Shown piece by piece: positions 40,443-48,982 of a stretch of DNA of 64,000 nucleotides. The notes below the pieces were generated by a model that was not told the DNA's origin, ran no database searches, and saw only the letters and a program-made list of their open reading frames with translations. The stretch is from HGM13006 sp963650135. Lineage in GTDB: Bacteria; Bacillota; Clostridia; Oscillospirales; Oscillospiraceae. Where the stretch lies: positions 14,489-78,488 of the forward strand of contig CAVJLG010000032.1 in the NCBI GenBank assembly GCA_963650135.1, given 5' to 3'. The translations under genes and the position numbers were made by a program. Position 1 is the stretch's first letter, and each line of letters opens with the position of its first letter.

Positions 40443-42689
40443 ATGCGCCGGTTGCTGCGAATCTGTGCCTCCCTCTGTGCCGGTATGGCACTGGGGCTTC
40501 TCCCCGTACCAAAGCCTGCGGGGCTGGGGATGGCCGGCCTTCTGCTGGTCATGGGCCTGATTGCGCTGCTTCGTGCCAGACTTCGGTCTGCGGCGCTGGT
40601 GCTGCTTCCCCTTTCCCTTGGTATTGGCTGGTCCCTGGGCTATGACCTGCTGGTGGTGCAGCCCGCCAAGGCCTATGCCGGTTCCACCCAAATCATCTCC
40701 GGCTATGCCCAGGACTACAGCCAGCCCGGCAGCAGCGGGCAATGGGTCAGCCTGCGCTGTCCCTCCGACGGGCTTCCCGTTTCCGTGGACCTCTATCTTC
40801 GGGATTATGACGATACCGTTGCCCCCGGCGACCTGATTACCGTAGAGGCCAAGCTATCGGGCAGCGCATCCGGCGGCGACTACTATTCCTACAGCCAGGG
40901 CGTCTATCTCCGGGCCTATGGAACGTCTGCGCCGGAGGTCGTATCCCGGGGCGTTTCCCTCCGGTATCTCCCCAGGTATATCGCCCATGCTCTGGAGCAG
41001 TCGGTTGCCGCCTGCTTTCCTGCCGATGTTTTGGGCTATGCCTCCGCCTTGACCACCGGCAATCGCACCGGTCTGACCCTGGCGGAGAAGACAACCTTGC
41101 AGCAGTCCGGTATCTACCATACCCTGGCCCTGTCCGGCATGCATATGGCGGTGCTGGTGGGGCTGCTGCCTCTGCTGAAAAAGTCCCGCCACCGGGCCAT
41201 GGTGGGCATTCCCCTTTGCATCGGCTTCACCCTGGTCACCGGCTGTAGTCCGTCCATGGTGCGGGCCTGCGTCATGGAATGCGCGCTGCTGCTGGACCGG
41301 GCGCTTTCCCGGGAATCGGACTGGGCCACCACGCTGTCGCTGTCCGGGGTGCTGCTGATGGCCGAAAATCCCTGGTGCATTCTGAACTGGGGTTTGCAGC
41401 TGAGCTTTCTCTCGGTGCTGGGCATCCATCTGCTGGCCTATCCGCTGTGTAAGCGCCTGATGCAGCAGCGCAAGCCCCGCCTGCGGCATCGTCTCGTTGG
41501 CCGCATCCTGCAAAATCTCTCCGTTTCCCTGTCGGCGGTGGTGTTTACGGTACCGCTGATGAGCCTGTATTTCGGCGCAGTCTCCTTGATTTCTCCCATC
41601 ACCAACCTGCTCACCGGGCCGGTGGTATCCCTGTGCTTTGGCCTGAGTCTGCCTGCGGGGCTCATTGGCATCTTCGCGCCCGGTGTGGGTCAGGCGCTGG
41701 GTTGGGTCATTGCCTGGGGCTACCGCTATGTGATGGCGGTGGCGGACCTTATGGCCCATGCGCCCTTTGCCTGCATCTATACCGCCACGGACTACGGCGT
41801 GCTCTGCGTGGCCCTGGTCTATCTCATGCTGCTGGCGCTGGTCTTTGGGAAGGCCGGCGCCCATCGCCGGATGCTCCTCAGCGGCGGCGTGATGGCCCTG
41901 AGCATCTGCCTGGTGCTGCTTTTGTCCGACGCCACCAGCCCCGCCTTTTCCGCCCTGGATGTGGGCCAGGGGCAAAGTCTCCTGCTGGAAACCGGCAGCG
42001 GCACCGTGCTCATCGACTGCGGCGGCAATGAGGGCAACTCCGGCGACCTGGCCTCGGACCATCTCACCGCCCGGGGCATTCGCCGGATTCGGCTGCTGAT
42101 TCTCACCCATTATGACGAGGACCATGCAGGCGGCGTACCGGAGCTGCTTGCCCGGATGCCCGTGGATGTGATCCTCATGCCCGACGTTCCCGACGAACAC
42201 CGCGACGCCATTGAGGCTGCCGCATTGCAGTCCGGCACCGCAGTTTATCCCGTCTCCGATTCCCTGTTGACCACCGTGGGCCATGCCGAGCTTCGGATTT
42301 ACGGGCCCCTCAACACCGCCGCCTCGGGAAATGACGCAAGCATCTGCGTTTATGCCGCGCTGCCGGAGCTTTCGGTATTGATTACCGGCGATTTGGACAT
42401 CGACAGCGAAACCCAGCTCCTGCGCACCCAGAATGTGCCCCAGGCGGACCTATTGGTGGCGGGGCATCACGGGTCGAAATACAGCACCTCTTCCCTGCTG
42501 CTGCGGAAAATCGCCCCGAAGGCCGTGGTCATCAGCGTGGGCGAAAACAGCTATGGTCATCCCGCCCAGGAAACCCTGGCGCGCATCCGTTCCACCGGCG
42601 CGGCCGTGCTTCGGACCGACGAATTGGGCACCATCCGCTGCGTGGGCACCGAGGATGGGATGCAGGTCAGCTGCACCGGAACAGACTGA
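40443..42689 (+). CDS. comEC: ComEC/Rec2 DNA-uptake channel protein
   Basis: 748 residues. An N-terminal hydrophobic part with an OB-like region (about 75-160) leads to the competence domain (about 185-470: HTLALSGMHMAVLVGLLPLL, GCSPSMVRACVMECALLL) of multiple membrane helices, and the C-terminal metallo-beta-lactamase domain has LILTHYDEDHAGGV and LLVAGHHGSKYST. ComEC forms the channel for single-stranded DNA and may degrade the other strand. TATAAT is at 40378-40383 and GGAAAGGAG is ahead of the ATG. Full length, so the organism may be naturally transformable if other com genes exist. Confidence 0.93.
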   Translation: MRRLLRICASLCAGMALGLLPVPKPAGLGMAGLLLVMGLIALLRARLRSAALVLLPLSLGIGWSLGYDLLVVQPAKAYAGSTQIISGYAQDYSQPGSSGQWVSLRCPSDGLPVSVDLYLRDYDDTVAPGDLITVEAKLSGSASGGDYYSYSQGVYLRAYGTSAPEVVSRGVSLRYLPRYIAHALEQSVAACFPADVLGYASALTTGNRTGLTLAEKTTLQQSGIYHTLALSGMHMAVLVGLLPLLKKSRHRAMVGIPLCIGFTLVTGCSPSMVRACVMECALLLDRALSRESDWATTLSLSGVLLMAENPWCILNWGLQLSFLSVLGIHLLAYPLCKRLMQQRKPRLRHRLVGRILQNLSVSLSAVVFTVPLMSLYFGAVSLISPITNLLTGPVVSLCFGLSLPAGLIGIFAPGVGQALGWVIAWGYRYVMAVADLMAHAPFACIYTATDYGVLCVALVYLMLLALVFGKAGAHRRMLLSGGVMALSICLVLLLSDATSPAFSALDVGQGQSLLLETGSGTVLIDCGGNEGNSGDLASDHLTARGIRRIRLLILTHYDEDHAGGVPELLARMPVDVILMPDVPDEHRDAIEAAALQSGTAVYPVSDSLLTTVGHAELRIYGPLNTAASGNDASICVYAALPELSVLITGDLDIDSETQLLRTQNVPQADLLVAGHHGSKYSTSSLLLRKIAPKAVVISVGENSYGHPAQETLARIRSTGAAVLRTDELGTIRCVGTEDGMQVSCTGTD

Positions 42690-42767
42690 TTTGCAAATCC
42701 CACATCAACCGCACAAATCGCCACTGTTCACCCTCTCTCCATTTTGTTATAATACTAACATATTATT

Positions 42768-42931
42768 GGGACAACACCACCCAAAGCCGCCTGCGGGCTA
42801 CAGCCAATCTTTTGTGGCGGAAATGCGTTATTTTTTCTCGAAATACACAAAGTATTCCATCGAAAAAAGTACCTTTTTCCACCGCAAAATCTTTGGCTGA
42901 ATCTCCTTGCCGCTTTGCGTGGAATTGTCCC
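42768..42931. repeat. fold-back element copy A (about 164 bp imperfect palindrome)
   Basis: The ends GGGACAA and TTGTCCC are inverted, and the whole unit is a long imperfect palindrome centred on ACAAA at 42847-42851 within GAAATAC/GTATTCC. It is related to copy B at 61469-61630 (shared core GAAATACACAAAGTATTCC and flanking AAATGCGTTATTT). It fills most of the leader of the OYE gene at 42962, ending 30 bp before the start codon. No target-site duplication could be seen. Confidence 0.85.
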
Positions 42932-42961
42932 GGAATTGTTAAGAGAAGGAGAGCGATTTTC

Positions 42962-45028
42962 ATGAGCAGAAAGTATAGGCATATTATGTCTCCCCTGAAG
43001 GTGGGGAACGTAATTCTCAAGAGCCGCCTGCTGTCGGCCAATGCCCTGCCCCACTTCCTCCAGGGCCCGGAGCTGTATCCCTCCGACGCCGTGGTGGACT
43101 ATCTGGTGGGCCTGGCGAAAAACGGCGCTGCCATTGTGACCATCGGCGACTGGACCAACCTCAAGCAGCGTGAGGGCTTCGGCGACGGATGTCATTTCCC
43201 CATGTGGGACACCCGTGACCCCGCCCTGGAAAACGCCATGACCCTGATGGTGGATCAGATCCACTTCTACGGGGCCAAGGTTTCCGCCGCCACCCATCTG
43301 TCCGCCCCCGACGGCTTCGGCGTATATGACGGTGAGCCTGCCGGTGGTATGCCCGAGCTTTCCCCCGCCGAGATGGAGGAAATGATGGAGGAGATGGAGG
43401 AGATGATGGGCGGCCCCATGGGCGGCGACGGCGCTCCCATGCCCTTCGGTCCTCCCGGGGCACACGACGGCCCCATCAAGGCAATGGGCCCCAAGGAAAT
43501 GCAGGAGTATTGCGACACGCTGGTGAAAAAGCTGCAATATTATGTGAACTGCGGCTATGACATGTGCTCCATCCACGCCTCCTATGGCGCAACCCTGCTC
43601 AGCAAGTTCCTGTCCCCCAAGTATAACAAGCGTACCGACGAGTTCGGCGGCCCCATGGAGAACCGCGCAAAGTTCCCCATTATGGTTGCCAAGGCCGTGA
43701 AGGACGCCTTCGGCAAGGACTTCCTGGTGGAGATGCAGGTGTCCGGCGAGGAAGACGACGGCCTGACCATCGAGGATATTGTAACGTTTGCCAAGCTGGC
43801 CGAGGGCTATATCGACATTCTCCAGCTTCGTGCAGGCGACGGCGACCTGGCCCATCCCACGGGCTTTAACTCCAAGCCTCACGATCCCCTGACGCTGCAA
43901 TATGCTGCCGCCATTAAGGCAAGCGGCGCTAAGATCATCACCGCACCCATCGGCGGCTTCCAGGACCTTGACGATATGGAATCCTACATCGCCCAGGGAA
44001 AAACCGACATGATCGGCATTGGCCGCGCGTTCATCTGCGACAGCCAGTACGGCGAGAAGATTCTCGAGGGCCGGGGCGAAGATGTGGTTCCCTGCGTCCG
44101 CTGCAACCGCTGCCACGGTCTGGGCATGCAGGGCCCCTGGAAATCTGTATGTACCGTCAACCCCGAAGTCGGCATCACCCATAAGCTCTCCGCCCTGATT
44201 CCCGCCGCTACCACCCCCAAGAAGGTGGCGGTCATCGGCGGCGGCCCGGCAGGTATGCGTGCGGCACTGTACCTGACCCAGCGGGGCCACAGCGTCACCC
44301 TGTATGAGAAGTCTGACAAGCTGGGCGGTCAGCTGCTCCATGCGGACTACTCCAGCTTTAAGTGGCCCCTGCGAGATTACAAGGACTATCTGATTGCCCA
44401 GCTTAAAAAGAGCGCCGTAGACGTGAAGCTGAATACCGCCGCTACTCCTGCCATGATCGCGGAGGAGGAGTTCGACGCGGTGATTGCTGCTCTGGGCGCT
44501 ACCCCCAAGTTCCCGCCTGTGCCCGGCCTGCTGGATGAATCCGGCGCACCCATCCCCGGGGTATATAATCCCATCGAGGTATACGGCAAGGAGCAGGCGC
44601 TGGGCAAGGATATCGTGGTCATCGGCGGCGGCGAGATCGGCATGGAAACCGCCATGTATCTGGCAGAGAACGGCCACAATGTCACCATTCTCTCCCGGCA
44701 GCGCAAGTTTGCCGCAGAGGCGGACCGTGTCCATTATTACTCCATGTTTGCCGACGCCTGGGCCAAGATGCCCAACCTCACCCCCATCAAGAAGGCCACC
44801 ACCACTGCTGTGGCCCCCGGCAAGGTCACCTACACCGATAAGAAGGGCGAGAGCCACACCATCACCTGCGACTCCATCGTGGCTTGCGGCGGCATGCAGG
44901 CTGCCCAGGACGAGGCGCTGACCTTCGCGGATGTGGTGGATACCTTCATCGTCATCGGTGATAACGAGGGCTCCGGCAACGTGCAGACCGCCACCCGCTC
45001 GGCGTTTGCGGCTGCAATGAGAATCTAA
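42962..45028 (+). CDS. OYE-family FMN/FAD/4Fe-4S reductase, second copy
   Basis: Start ATG 42962 (MSRKYRHIMSPLKVGNVILK) follows AAGGAGAG; 688 residues. OYE barrel 1-360 with CSIHASYGATLLSKFLSP and YNKRTDEFGG, Fe-S cysteines at 378, 381, 384 and 397, FAD motif VIGGGPAGMRAALY near 424-437 and NAD motif VVIGGGEIGMETAMYLAE. Residues 136-165 form a Met/Glu then Gly/Pro-rich insert (EMEEMMEEMEEMMGGPMGG) where the first copy has its GPG tract. Expected to reduce activated C=C bonds; substrate unknown. TATAAT at 42748-42753 precedes the fold-back element in its leader. Monocistronic. Confidence 0.9.
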   Translation: MSRKYRHIMSPLKVGNVILKSRLLSANALPHFLQGPELYPSDAVVDYLVGLAKNGAAIVTIGDWTNLKQREGFGDGCHFPMWDTRDPALENAMTLMVDQIHFYGAKVSAATHLSAPDGFGVYDGEPAGGMPELSPAEMEEMMEEMEEMMGGPMGGDGAPMPFGPPGAHDGPIKAMGPKEMQEYCDTLVKKLQYYVNCGYDMCSIHASYGATLLSKFLSPKYNKRTDEFGGPMENRAKFPIMVAKAVKDAFGKDFLVEMQVSGEEDDGLTIEDIVTFAKLAEGYIDILQLRAGDGDLAHPTGFNSKPHDPLTLQYAAAIKASGAKIITAPIGGFQDLDDMESYIAQGKTDMIGIGRAFICDSQYGEKILEGRGEDVVPCVRCNRCHGLGMQGPWKSVCTVNPEVGITHKLSALIPAATTPKKVAVIGGGPAGMRAALYLTQRGHSVTLYEKSDKLGGQLLHADYSSFKWPLRDYKDYLIAQLKKSAVDVKLNTAATPAMIAEEEFDAVIAALGATPKFPPVPGLLDESGAPIPGVYNPIEVYGKEQALGKDIVVIGGGEIGMETAMYLAENGHNVTILSRQRKFAAEADRVHYYSMFADAWAKMPNLTPIKKATTTAVAPGKVTYTDKKGESHTITCDSIVACGGMQAAQDEALTFADVVDTFIVIGDNEGSGNVQTATRSAFAAAMRI

Positions 45029-45044
45029 GATTCCATAAAATTTA

Positions 45045-45080
45045 GGACGTACTGTAGCGAAAGTTGCAGTACGTCCTTTT
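45045..45080 (+). terminator. terminator after second OYE gene
   Basis: GGACGTACTG pairs perfectly with CAGTACGTCC, followed by TTTTG. Confidence 0.85.
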
Positions 45081-45106
45081 GTCGGGCAAATTCGTTTGAA
45101 ATTTTG

Positions 45107-45124
45107 AGTTAGTTATAATTAACT
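45107..45124 (+). promoter_or_regulatory. 18-bp palindromic box over the -10 of the ZIP gene
   Basis: AGTTAGTTATAATTAACT contains TATAAT (45114-45119) in its centre. The arms AGTTAG/TTAACT match the box at 27655, so binding would cover the -10 hexamer and repress the ZIP transporter, as expected for a metal-dependent repressor. Confidence 0.6.
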
Positions 45125-45194
45125 TTCTTCTTTACTTCTCCGGAATCTCTGCTATACTGGTCTTAGATATTTATTTTCCATAAGGAGAACCTCT

Positions 45195-45971
45195 ATGAAC
45201 CTAACCATTCTATGGGGCAGCCTGATCCCCCTGCTGGGCACCACCCTGGGCGCCGCCTGCGTTTTCTTATTGCAAAAGGACATCGGCCCCCGGGTGCAAA
45301 AGGGCCTGCTGGGCTTTGCCTCCGGGGTCATGGTGGCAGCCTCGGTCTGGAGTCTGCTGATCCCCGCCATCGACCAGTGCAGCCAAATGGGCCGCCTGGC
45401 ATTTCTGCCGCCGGTGATCGGGTTCCTGCTGGGCATTGGCTTTCTGCTGATCCTCGACCAGGTGGTCCCCCATCAGCACCTCGACAGCGACAGCCCCGAG
45501 GGTACCCCCTGCCAGGCAAAGGGCTCTACCATGCTGATGCTGGCCGTCACCATCCACAATATCCCCGAGGGCATGGCCGTGGGCGTTGTCTTGGCGGGCC
45601 TCCGGGGCAGCGGCACCATCTCCGCAGCCGCCGCCATGGCCCTGTCCGTGGGCATCGCCATTCAGAATCTGCCCGAGGGCGCGGTGATCTCCATGCCCCT
45701 AAAAGAGGCGCTGGGCAAGAAAAAGGCCTTCCTCTACGGGGTGCTCTCCGGCATTGTCGAGCCCATCGGCGCACTGATTACCGTGGCACTGGCGGGATTG
45801 CTGGTGCCGCTGATGCCCTATTTTCTGTCCTTTGCCGCCGGAGCCATGCTCTATGTGGTGGTGGAGGAGCTGATTCCCGAATCCGCCCAGGGGGAGCACT
45901 CCAACGTGGGCACCATCGCCTTTGCCCTGGGCTTTGCGGTGATGATGATTCTGGACGTGGCGCTGGGATAA
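45195..45971 (+). CDS. ZIP-family metal transporter
   Basis: 258 residues with eight hydrophobic segments. The metal-site signatures HNIPEG (helix IV) and QNLPEG (helix V), and VVVEELIPE later, define ZIP proteins, which import zinc, iron or manganese into the cytoplasm. The loop PHQHLDSDSPEG between helices III and IV is His/Asp-rich as usual. TAAGGAG precedes the ATG. The palindromic box over its promoter suggests metal-responsive control; which metal cannot be told. Confidence 0.94.
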   Translation: MNLTILWGSLIPLLGTTLGAACVFLLQKDIGPRVQKGLLGFASGVMVAASVWSLLIPAIDQCSQMGRLAFLPPVIGFLLGIGFLLILDQVVPHQHLDSDSPEGTPCQAKGSTMLMLAVTIHNIPEGMAVGVVLAGLRGSGTISAAAAMALSVGIAIQNLPEGAVISMPLKEALGKKKAFLYGVLSGIVEPIGALITVALAGLLVPLMPYFLSFAAGAMLYVVVEELIPESAQGEHSNVGTIAFALGFAVMMILDVALG

Positions 45972-45984
45972 GCTGCCCTCGGTC

Positions 45985-46036
45985 TTGACACCTGCCCTGG
46001 ACTGTGGTACCTTTTATGTAGATTCTATGTAGATTC
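45985..46036 (+). promoter_or_regulatory. promoter and 11-bp tandem repeat before DUF3089 gene
   Basis: TTGACA (45985-45990), 17 bp spacer and TACCTT (46008-46013). Directly after it TATGTAGATTC occurs twice in tandem (46015-46025 and 46026-46036), near the likely transcription start. Confidence 0.6.
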
Positions 46037-46059
46037 TGTGAAGAAAGGCAGGCGGTTCC

Positions 46060-47031
46060 ATGGCAAAGCGGCTCACCGCAGCAGTGCTCCTGGTGCTTCT
46101 CAGTCTTGGCATTCTGCTGTTCCCCTGGGCAGGCAACTATCAAAGTCCCCTGATGTGGGCCCGGCAGGACAGGGATACCGGCCAGCCCGTCGATATCTTT
46201 CTCATTGGCGCCACCGCCGACCTGGGCCAGGACGGCACCTATCTCACCACCACCTACCGCCCCAAGGACCGGGAATGGCAGGAGAAGCTGTTAAACCTCC
46301 AGGAGGGCGTCTATGCCCCGGTAGGCCGCATTTATGCTCCCTACTATCGCCAGGTCTGCCTCAGCGTCTACTACCTGGACGACGCATCCAGAGGCCCCTG
46401 GTTCCATACCGCCTATGCCGACGTCCGCAATGCGTTTCTCTGGTATCTCCGGCACGAAAATAACGGCCACCCATTCCTTCTGGCAGGCTACTCCCAGGGG
46501 GCGGATATGGGGCTCCGGCTGCTGGAGGAATTTTTTGATGACGAAGCCCTTCAGTCCCAGCTGGTAGCCGCCTATCTCATCGGCTGGCGCATCACAAACG
46601 AGGACCTTTCGGCGTTTCCCCAGCTCCATATGGCCCAAAGCGCCACCGATACCGGCGTGATCGTGTCCTTCAATTCCGAAGCCCCGGGCGTCACCGGCAG
46701 CATCATCGTGCCCGAGGGCGGCTATACCTACGGCATCAACCCCATCATTTGGCGGGCCGACGGCACCCCCGCAGACAAGTCCGAAAATCCCGGCTCTGTG
46801 GATCTCCATATGGACGGCTCCGCGGACAATGAAATTCCCCATCTCACCGGCTGCTATCAAAGCCCCGATCGCGGCACCATGATCGTCCCGGATATCTCCC
46901 CCAAGGACTATCCCCCGGGCGAGCCCCTGTTTGTGGAGGGCTGCTACCACAACTTTGAACTGAACCTCTATTACCGCAGCCTCCTGCAAAACGTTCAGGA
47001 CCGCACCGCCGCCTACCTTGCCGCCCATTGA
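46060..47031 (+). CDS. DUF3089-type alpha/beta hydrolase
   Basis: 323 residues. An N-terminal hydrophobic segment (LTAAVLLVLLSLGILLFPWA) acts as a signal anchor. The body has the nucleophile elbow in HPFLLAGYSQGADMGLRLLE (GxSxG with Ser), YAPYYRQ and a late HNFELNLYYRSLLQNV segment that may supply the catalytic His. DUF3089 proteins are predicted esterases or lipases of unknown substrate. Probably exported or membrane-tethered on the outside. Monocistronic. Confidence 0.82.
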   Translation: MAKRLTAAVLLVLLSLGILLFPWAGNYQSPLMWARQDRDTGQPVDIFLIGATADLGQDGTYLTTTYRPKDREWQEKLLNLQEGVYAPVGRIYAPYYRQVCLSVYYLDDASRGPWFHTAYADVRNAFLWYLRHENNGHPFLLAGYSQGADMGLRLLEEFFDDEALQSQLVAAYLIGWRITNEDLSAFPQLHMAQSATDTGVIVSFNSEAPGVTGSIIVPEGGYTYGINPIIWRADGTPADKSENPGSVDLHMDGSADNEIPHLTGCYQSPDRGTMIVPDISPKDYPPGEPLFVEGCYHNFELNLYYRSLLQNVQDRTAAYLAAH

Positions 47032-47037
47032 CCAACA

Positions 47038-47076
47038 TCCCCGACAGACCAAACGGATCTGCCGGGGATAATTTTA
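47038..47076. terminator. terminator between DUF3089 and radical SAM genes
   Basis: ATCCCCGACAGA pairs with TCTGCCGGGGAT with one mismatch and is followed on the plus strand by AATTTTA. It overlaps the end of the converging radical SAM gene. Confidence 0.7.
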
Positions 47077-48006
47077 CCCTTCATTTTGAAACTGATCGCC
47101 CTGCACCGCGTCCCATCCCCGGAGCCGGTGGTCGATGCCCCCCAATACCGAGATTTTGTCCCGGCTCCACAGGGGTGCCAACAGATAGCGCCGGTCCCCG
47201 TCGCCCGTCAGCCGCTCCATCACCGTCTCCGGCGGGAACAGGCGAATCTGCGCGGCAGTAACGTCGATATAGTCCTGCTTTTCCATGGGGATATAGTCTC
47301 CCCTGCGCCACTGCTCCGCCAATTCCGTGCCCTCCGCCACATGGAGCAGATGGATTTTCACGCCCCCGGGCCGAAGCTTGCCCAATGCCCGGGCGGATTC
47401 CAGCATATCCTCCATGGTTTCCCCGGGCAGTCCGTTGATGAGATGGACGCAGGTGCGAATGCCCCGCCGCCGAAGCTGCTCATAGCCACGGAGGAATTCT
47501 TCAAAGCTATGACCACGATGGATTCGCGCCGCCGTTTCGTCATGAATGGTCTGTAGGCCCAGCTCCACGGTCAAATCCGTCTGCTCATTCAGTCGGCGCA
47601 GCGCATCCAGCACCGGCGGTTCCAGACAGTCGCACCGGGTGGCAATGCTCAGACCGCAAACCTCGTCATACCGGAGCGCCGTCTGCCAGCCCTGTTCCAG
47701 CTCCGCCAGCGGGCCATAGGTATTGGTGCCCGCCTGGAAATAGGCGATGATTTTTGCATCGGGGTATTTCCCGCGAATTCGGGCAATTTCCTGCTCCAGC
47801 TGCCCGGAAATCGCCCCGCTGCCCGCAAAATAGTGGGATAAGCCCTGACAAAACGTGCAGCCGCCGTGCCCCTTTGTGCCGTCGCGGTTGGGGCAGCTGC
47901 ATCCGGCGTCCAGCGACGCCTTCATCACCCGCGCTCCATAGCGGGTTTTGTTGTAGTGATACAGGGAGTGGTAGCGCTTGTGATCGGATGCGTTCGGAAA
48001 TTCCAT
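47074..48006 (-). CDS. radical SAM protein, TIGR01212 (YhcC) family
   Basis: The start is ATG 48006 (MEFPNASDHKRYHSLYHYNK), with GGAGGAAGG upstream; a longer frame would run through the next gene's terminator. 310 residues. The Fe-S cysteines lie in GCSCPNRDGTKGHGGCTFC, the wide-spaced form typical of this family, followed by FQAGTNTYGP and GLQTIHDETAARIHRGH. It resembles Elp3-type radical SAM enzymes; its substrate is unknown, though an RNA is often suspected. Confidence 0.92.
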   Translation of the reverse strand: MEFPNASDHKRYHSLYHYNKTRYGARVMKASLDAGCSCPNRDGTKGHGGCTFCQGLSHYFAGSGAISGQLEQEIARIRGKYPDAKIIAYFQAGTNTYGPLAELEQGWQTALRYDEVCGLSIATRCDCLEPPVLDALRRLNEQTDLTVELGLQTIHDETAARIHRGHSFEEFLRGYEQLRRRGIRTCVHLINGLPGETMEDMLESARALGKLRPGGVKIHLLHVAEGTELAEQWRRGDYIPMEKQDYIDVTAAQIRLFPPETVMERLTGDGDRRYLLAPLWSRDKISVLGGIDHRLRGWDAVQGDQFQNEG

Positions 48007-48020
48007 GGTATCCTTCCTCC

Positions 48021-48056
48021 AAAAAACCGCCGCAGAACCTGAGCTCTGCGGCGGCA
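48021..48056 (-). terminator. terminator after YhfC-like gene
   Basis: Minus strand: CCGCCGCAGA pairs with TCTGCGGCGG, then TTTTTT. It lies between the YhfC-like stop and the radical SAM start. Confidence 0.85.
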
Positions 48057-48068
48057 ATTCTGCATTTG

Positions 48069-48899
48069 TTATCTTCTCCGTCTTGCCCGGAGCTTTTCCA
48101 CCTGGAAATGGGCCACCTGATCCTCCCGGCTGTTGTAAATCTTCGCCGCCAGGAACGCAATGCCCCCGGAGATGAGATAGGTCACTACGTCCTTCACATA
48201 GGTGTTATCCAGCACGCCGGCGCTCATCAGGCCGTCGGGCAGCATGGCGATAAACTGCATCACCGGCACCGCAATCAGGCACCAGCGGCTCTTCTCGTCG
48301 GTAAGGCCATACCATACCAGCACCGAGAACGCAATCTCTCTGACCAGGAAGAACACCCGGTTCACCGCCGTCATGATATACTGCCAGCCGTTCTGCTGCG
48401 CAATGGACAGCAGCAGGTCATAGGCCTCCTGGCTGCCCTGATCGGTGCTGGCAAAGAAGCTCTCGGCCCCCACGCTCAGGAACTGGTTCACCGTGGAGTA
48501 GCAGCTGAAATAATAGGCCGCGCAGGTGAGCAGATACAGCCCGCCGAAGCCTAAGCCAAAGCCAATGGCGGCGTCAGCCCCCTGGAACCGCGGCTCCAGC
48601 ACATATTTCACCGACAAAAGCCGGATGAGCTCACGCCCTACCACCACCGACGCAGTGAGATAAAGCGCATACGCCATGCCCGACTGGGGCACCTGTAGGC
48701 TTACCCCCGCCACGGAGAACACATTCTCCAGCACCAGCACCAGCACATAGGAAAATACGCCCAGAATCACCTGGGACATCTGAATCCGGGTGCGAACCGT
48801 ATACCATGCCACAAACACTGCAACCAGGCAAATGCCCGCCGTAATCAGCAGCGACGTGGCGGTAAAGCCCACAATTCCGGAAAGCGCTTGAAAATCCAT
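48069..48899 (-). CDS. YhfC-like multi-pass membrane protein
   Basis: 276 residues with about seven hydrophobic helices (SLLITAGICLVAVFVAWYTV at the start, MAYALYLTASVVVGRELIRL, GFGLGFGGLYLLTCAAYYF) and a short basic tail (EKLRARRRR). The pattern resembles YhfC-family proteins, annotated as possible intramembrane metalloproteases, but I cannot point to a certain metal-binding set. It lies downstream of ftsZ behind a terminator, so it is expressed separately. Confidence 0.65.
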   Translation of the reverse strand: MDFQALSGIVGFTATSLLITAGICLVAVFVAWYTVRTRIQMSQVILGVFSYVLVLVLENVFSVAGVSLQVPQSGMAYALYLTASVVVGRELIRLLSVKYVLEPRFQGADAAIGFGLGFGGLYLLTCAAYYFSCYSTVNQFLSVGAESFFASTDQGSQEAYDLLLSIAQQNGWQYIMTAVNRVFFLVREIAFSVLVWYGLTDEKSRWCLIAVPVMQFIAMLPDGLMSAGVLDNTYVKDVVTYLISGGIAFLAAKIYNSREDQVAHFQVEKLRARRRR

Positions 48900-48929
48900 A
48901 GACGTCCTTTCTCGTTACCCATTGGAAGA

Positions 48930-48970
48930 AGAAAATCCGCCCCAAAATACCCATTGTATTCTGGGGCGGC
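48930..48970 (-). terminator. terminator after ftsZ
   Basis: Minus strand: CCGCCCCA and TGGGGCGG with the inner AATAC/GTATT pairs form a stem, followed by ATTTTC. It closes the division cluster. Confidence 0.75.
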
Positions 48971-48982
48971 ATGTTACAAATC

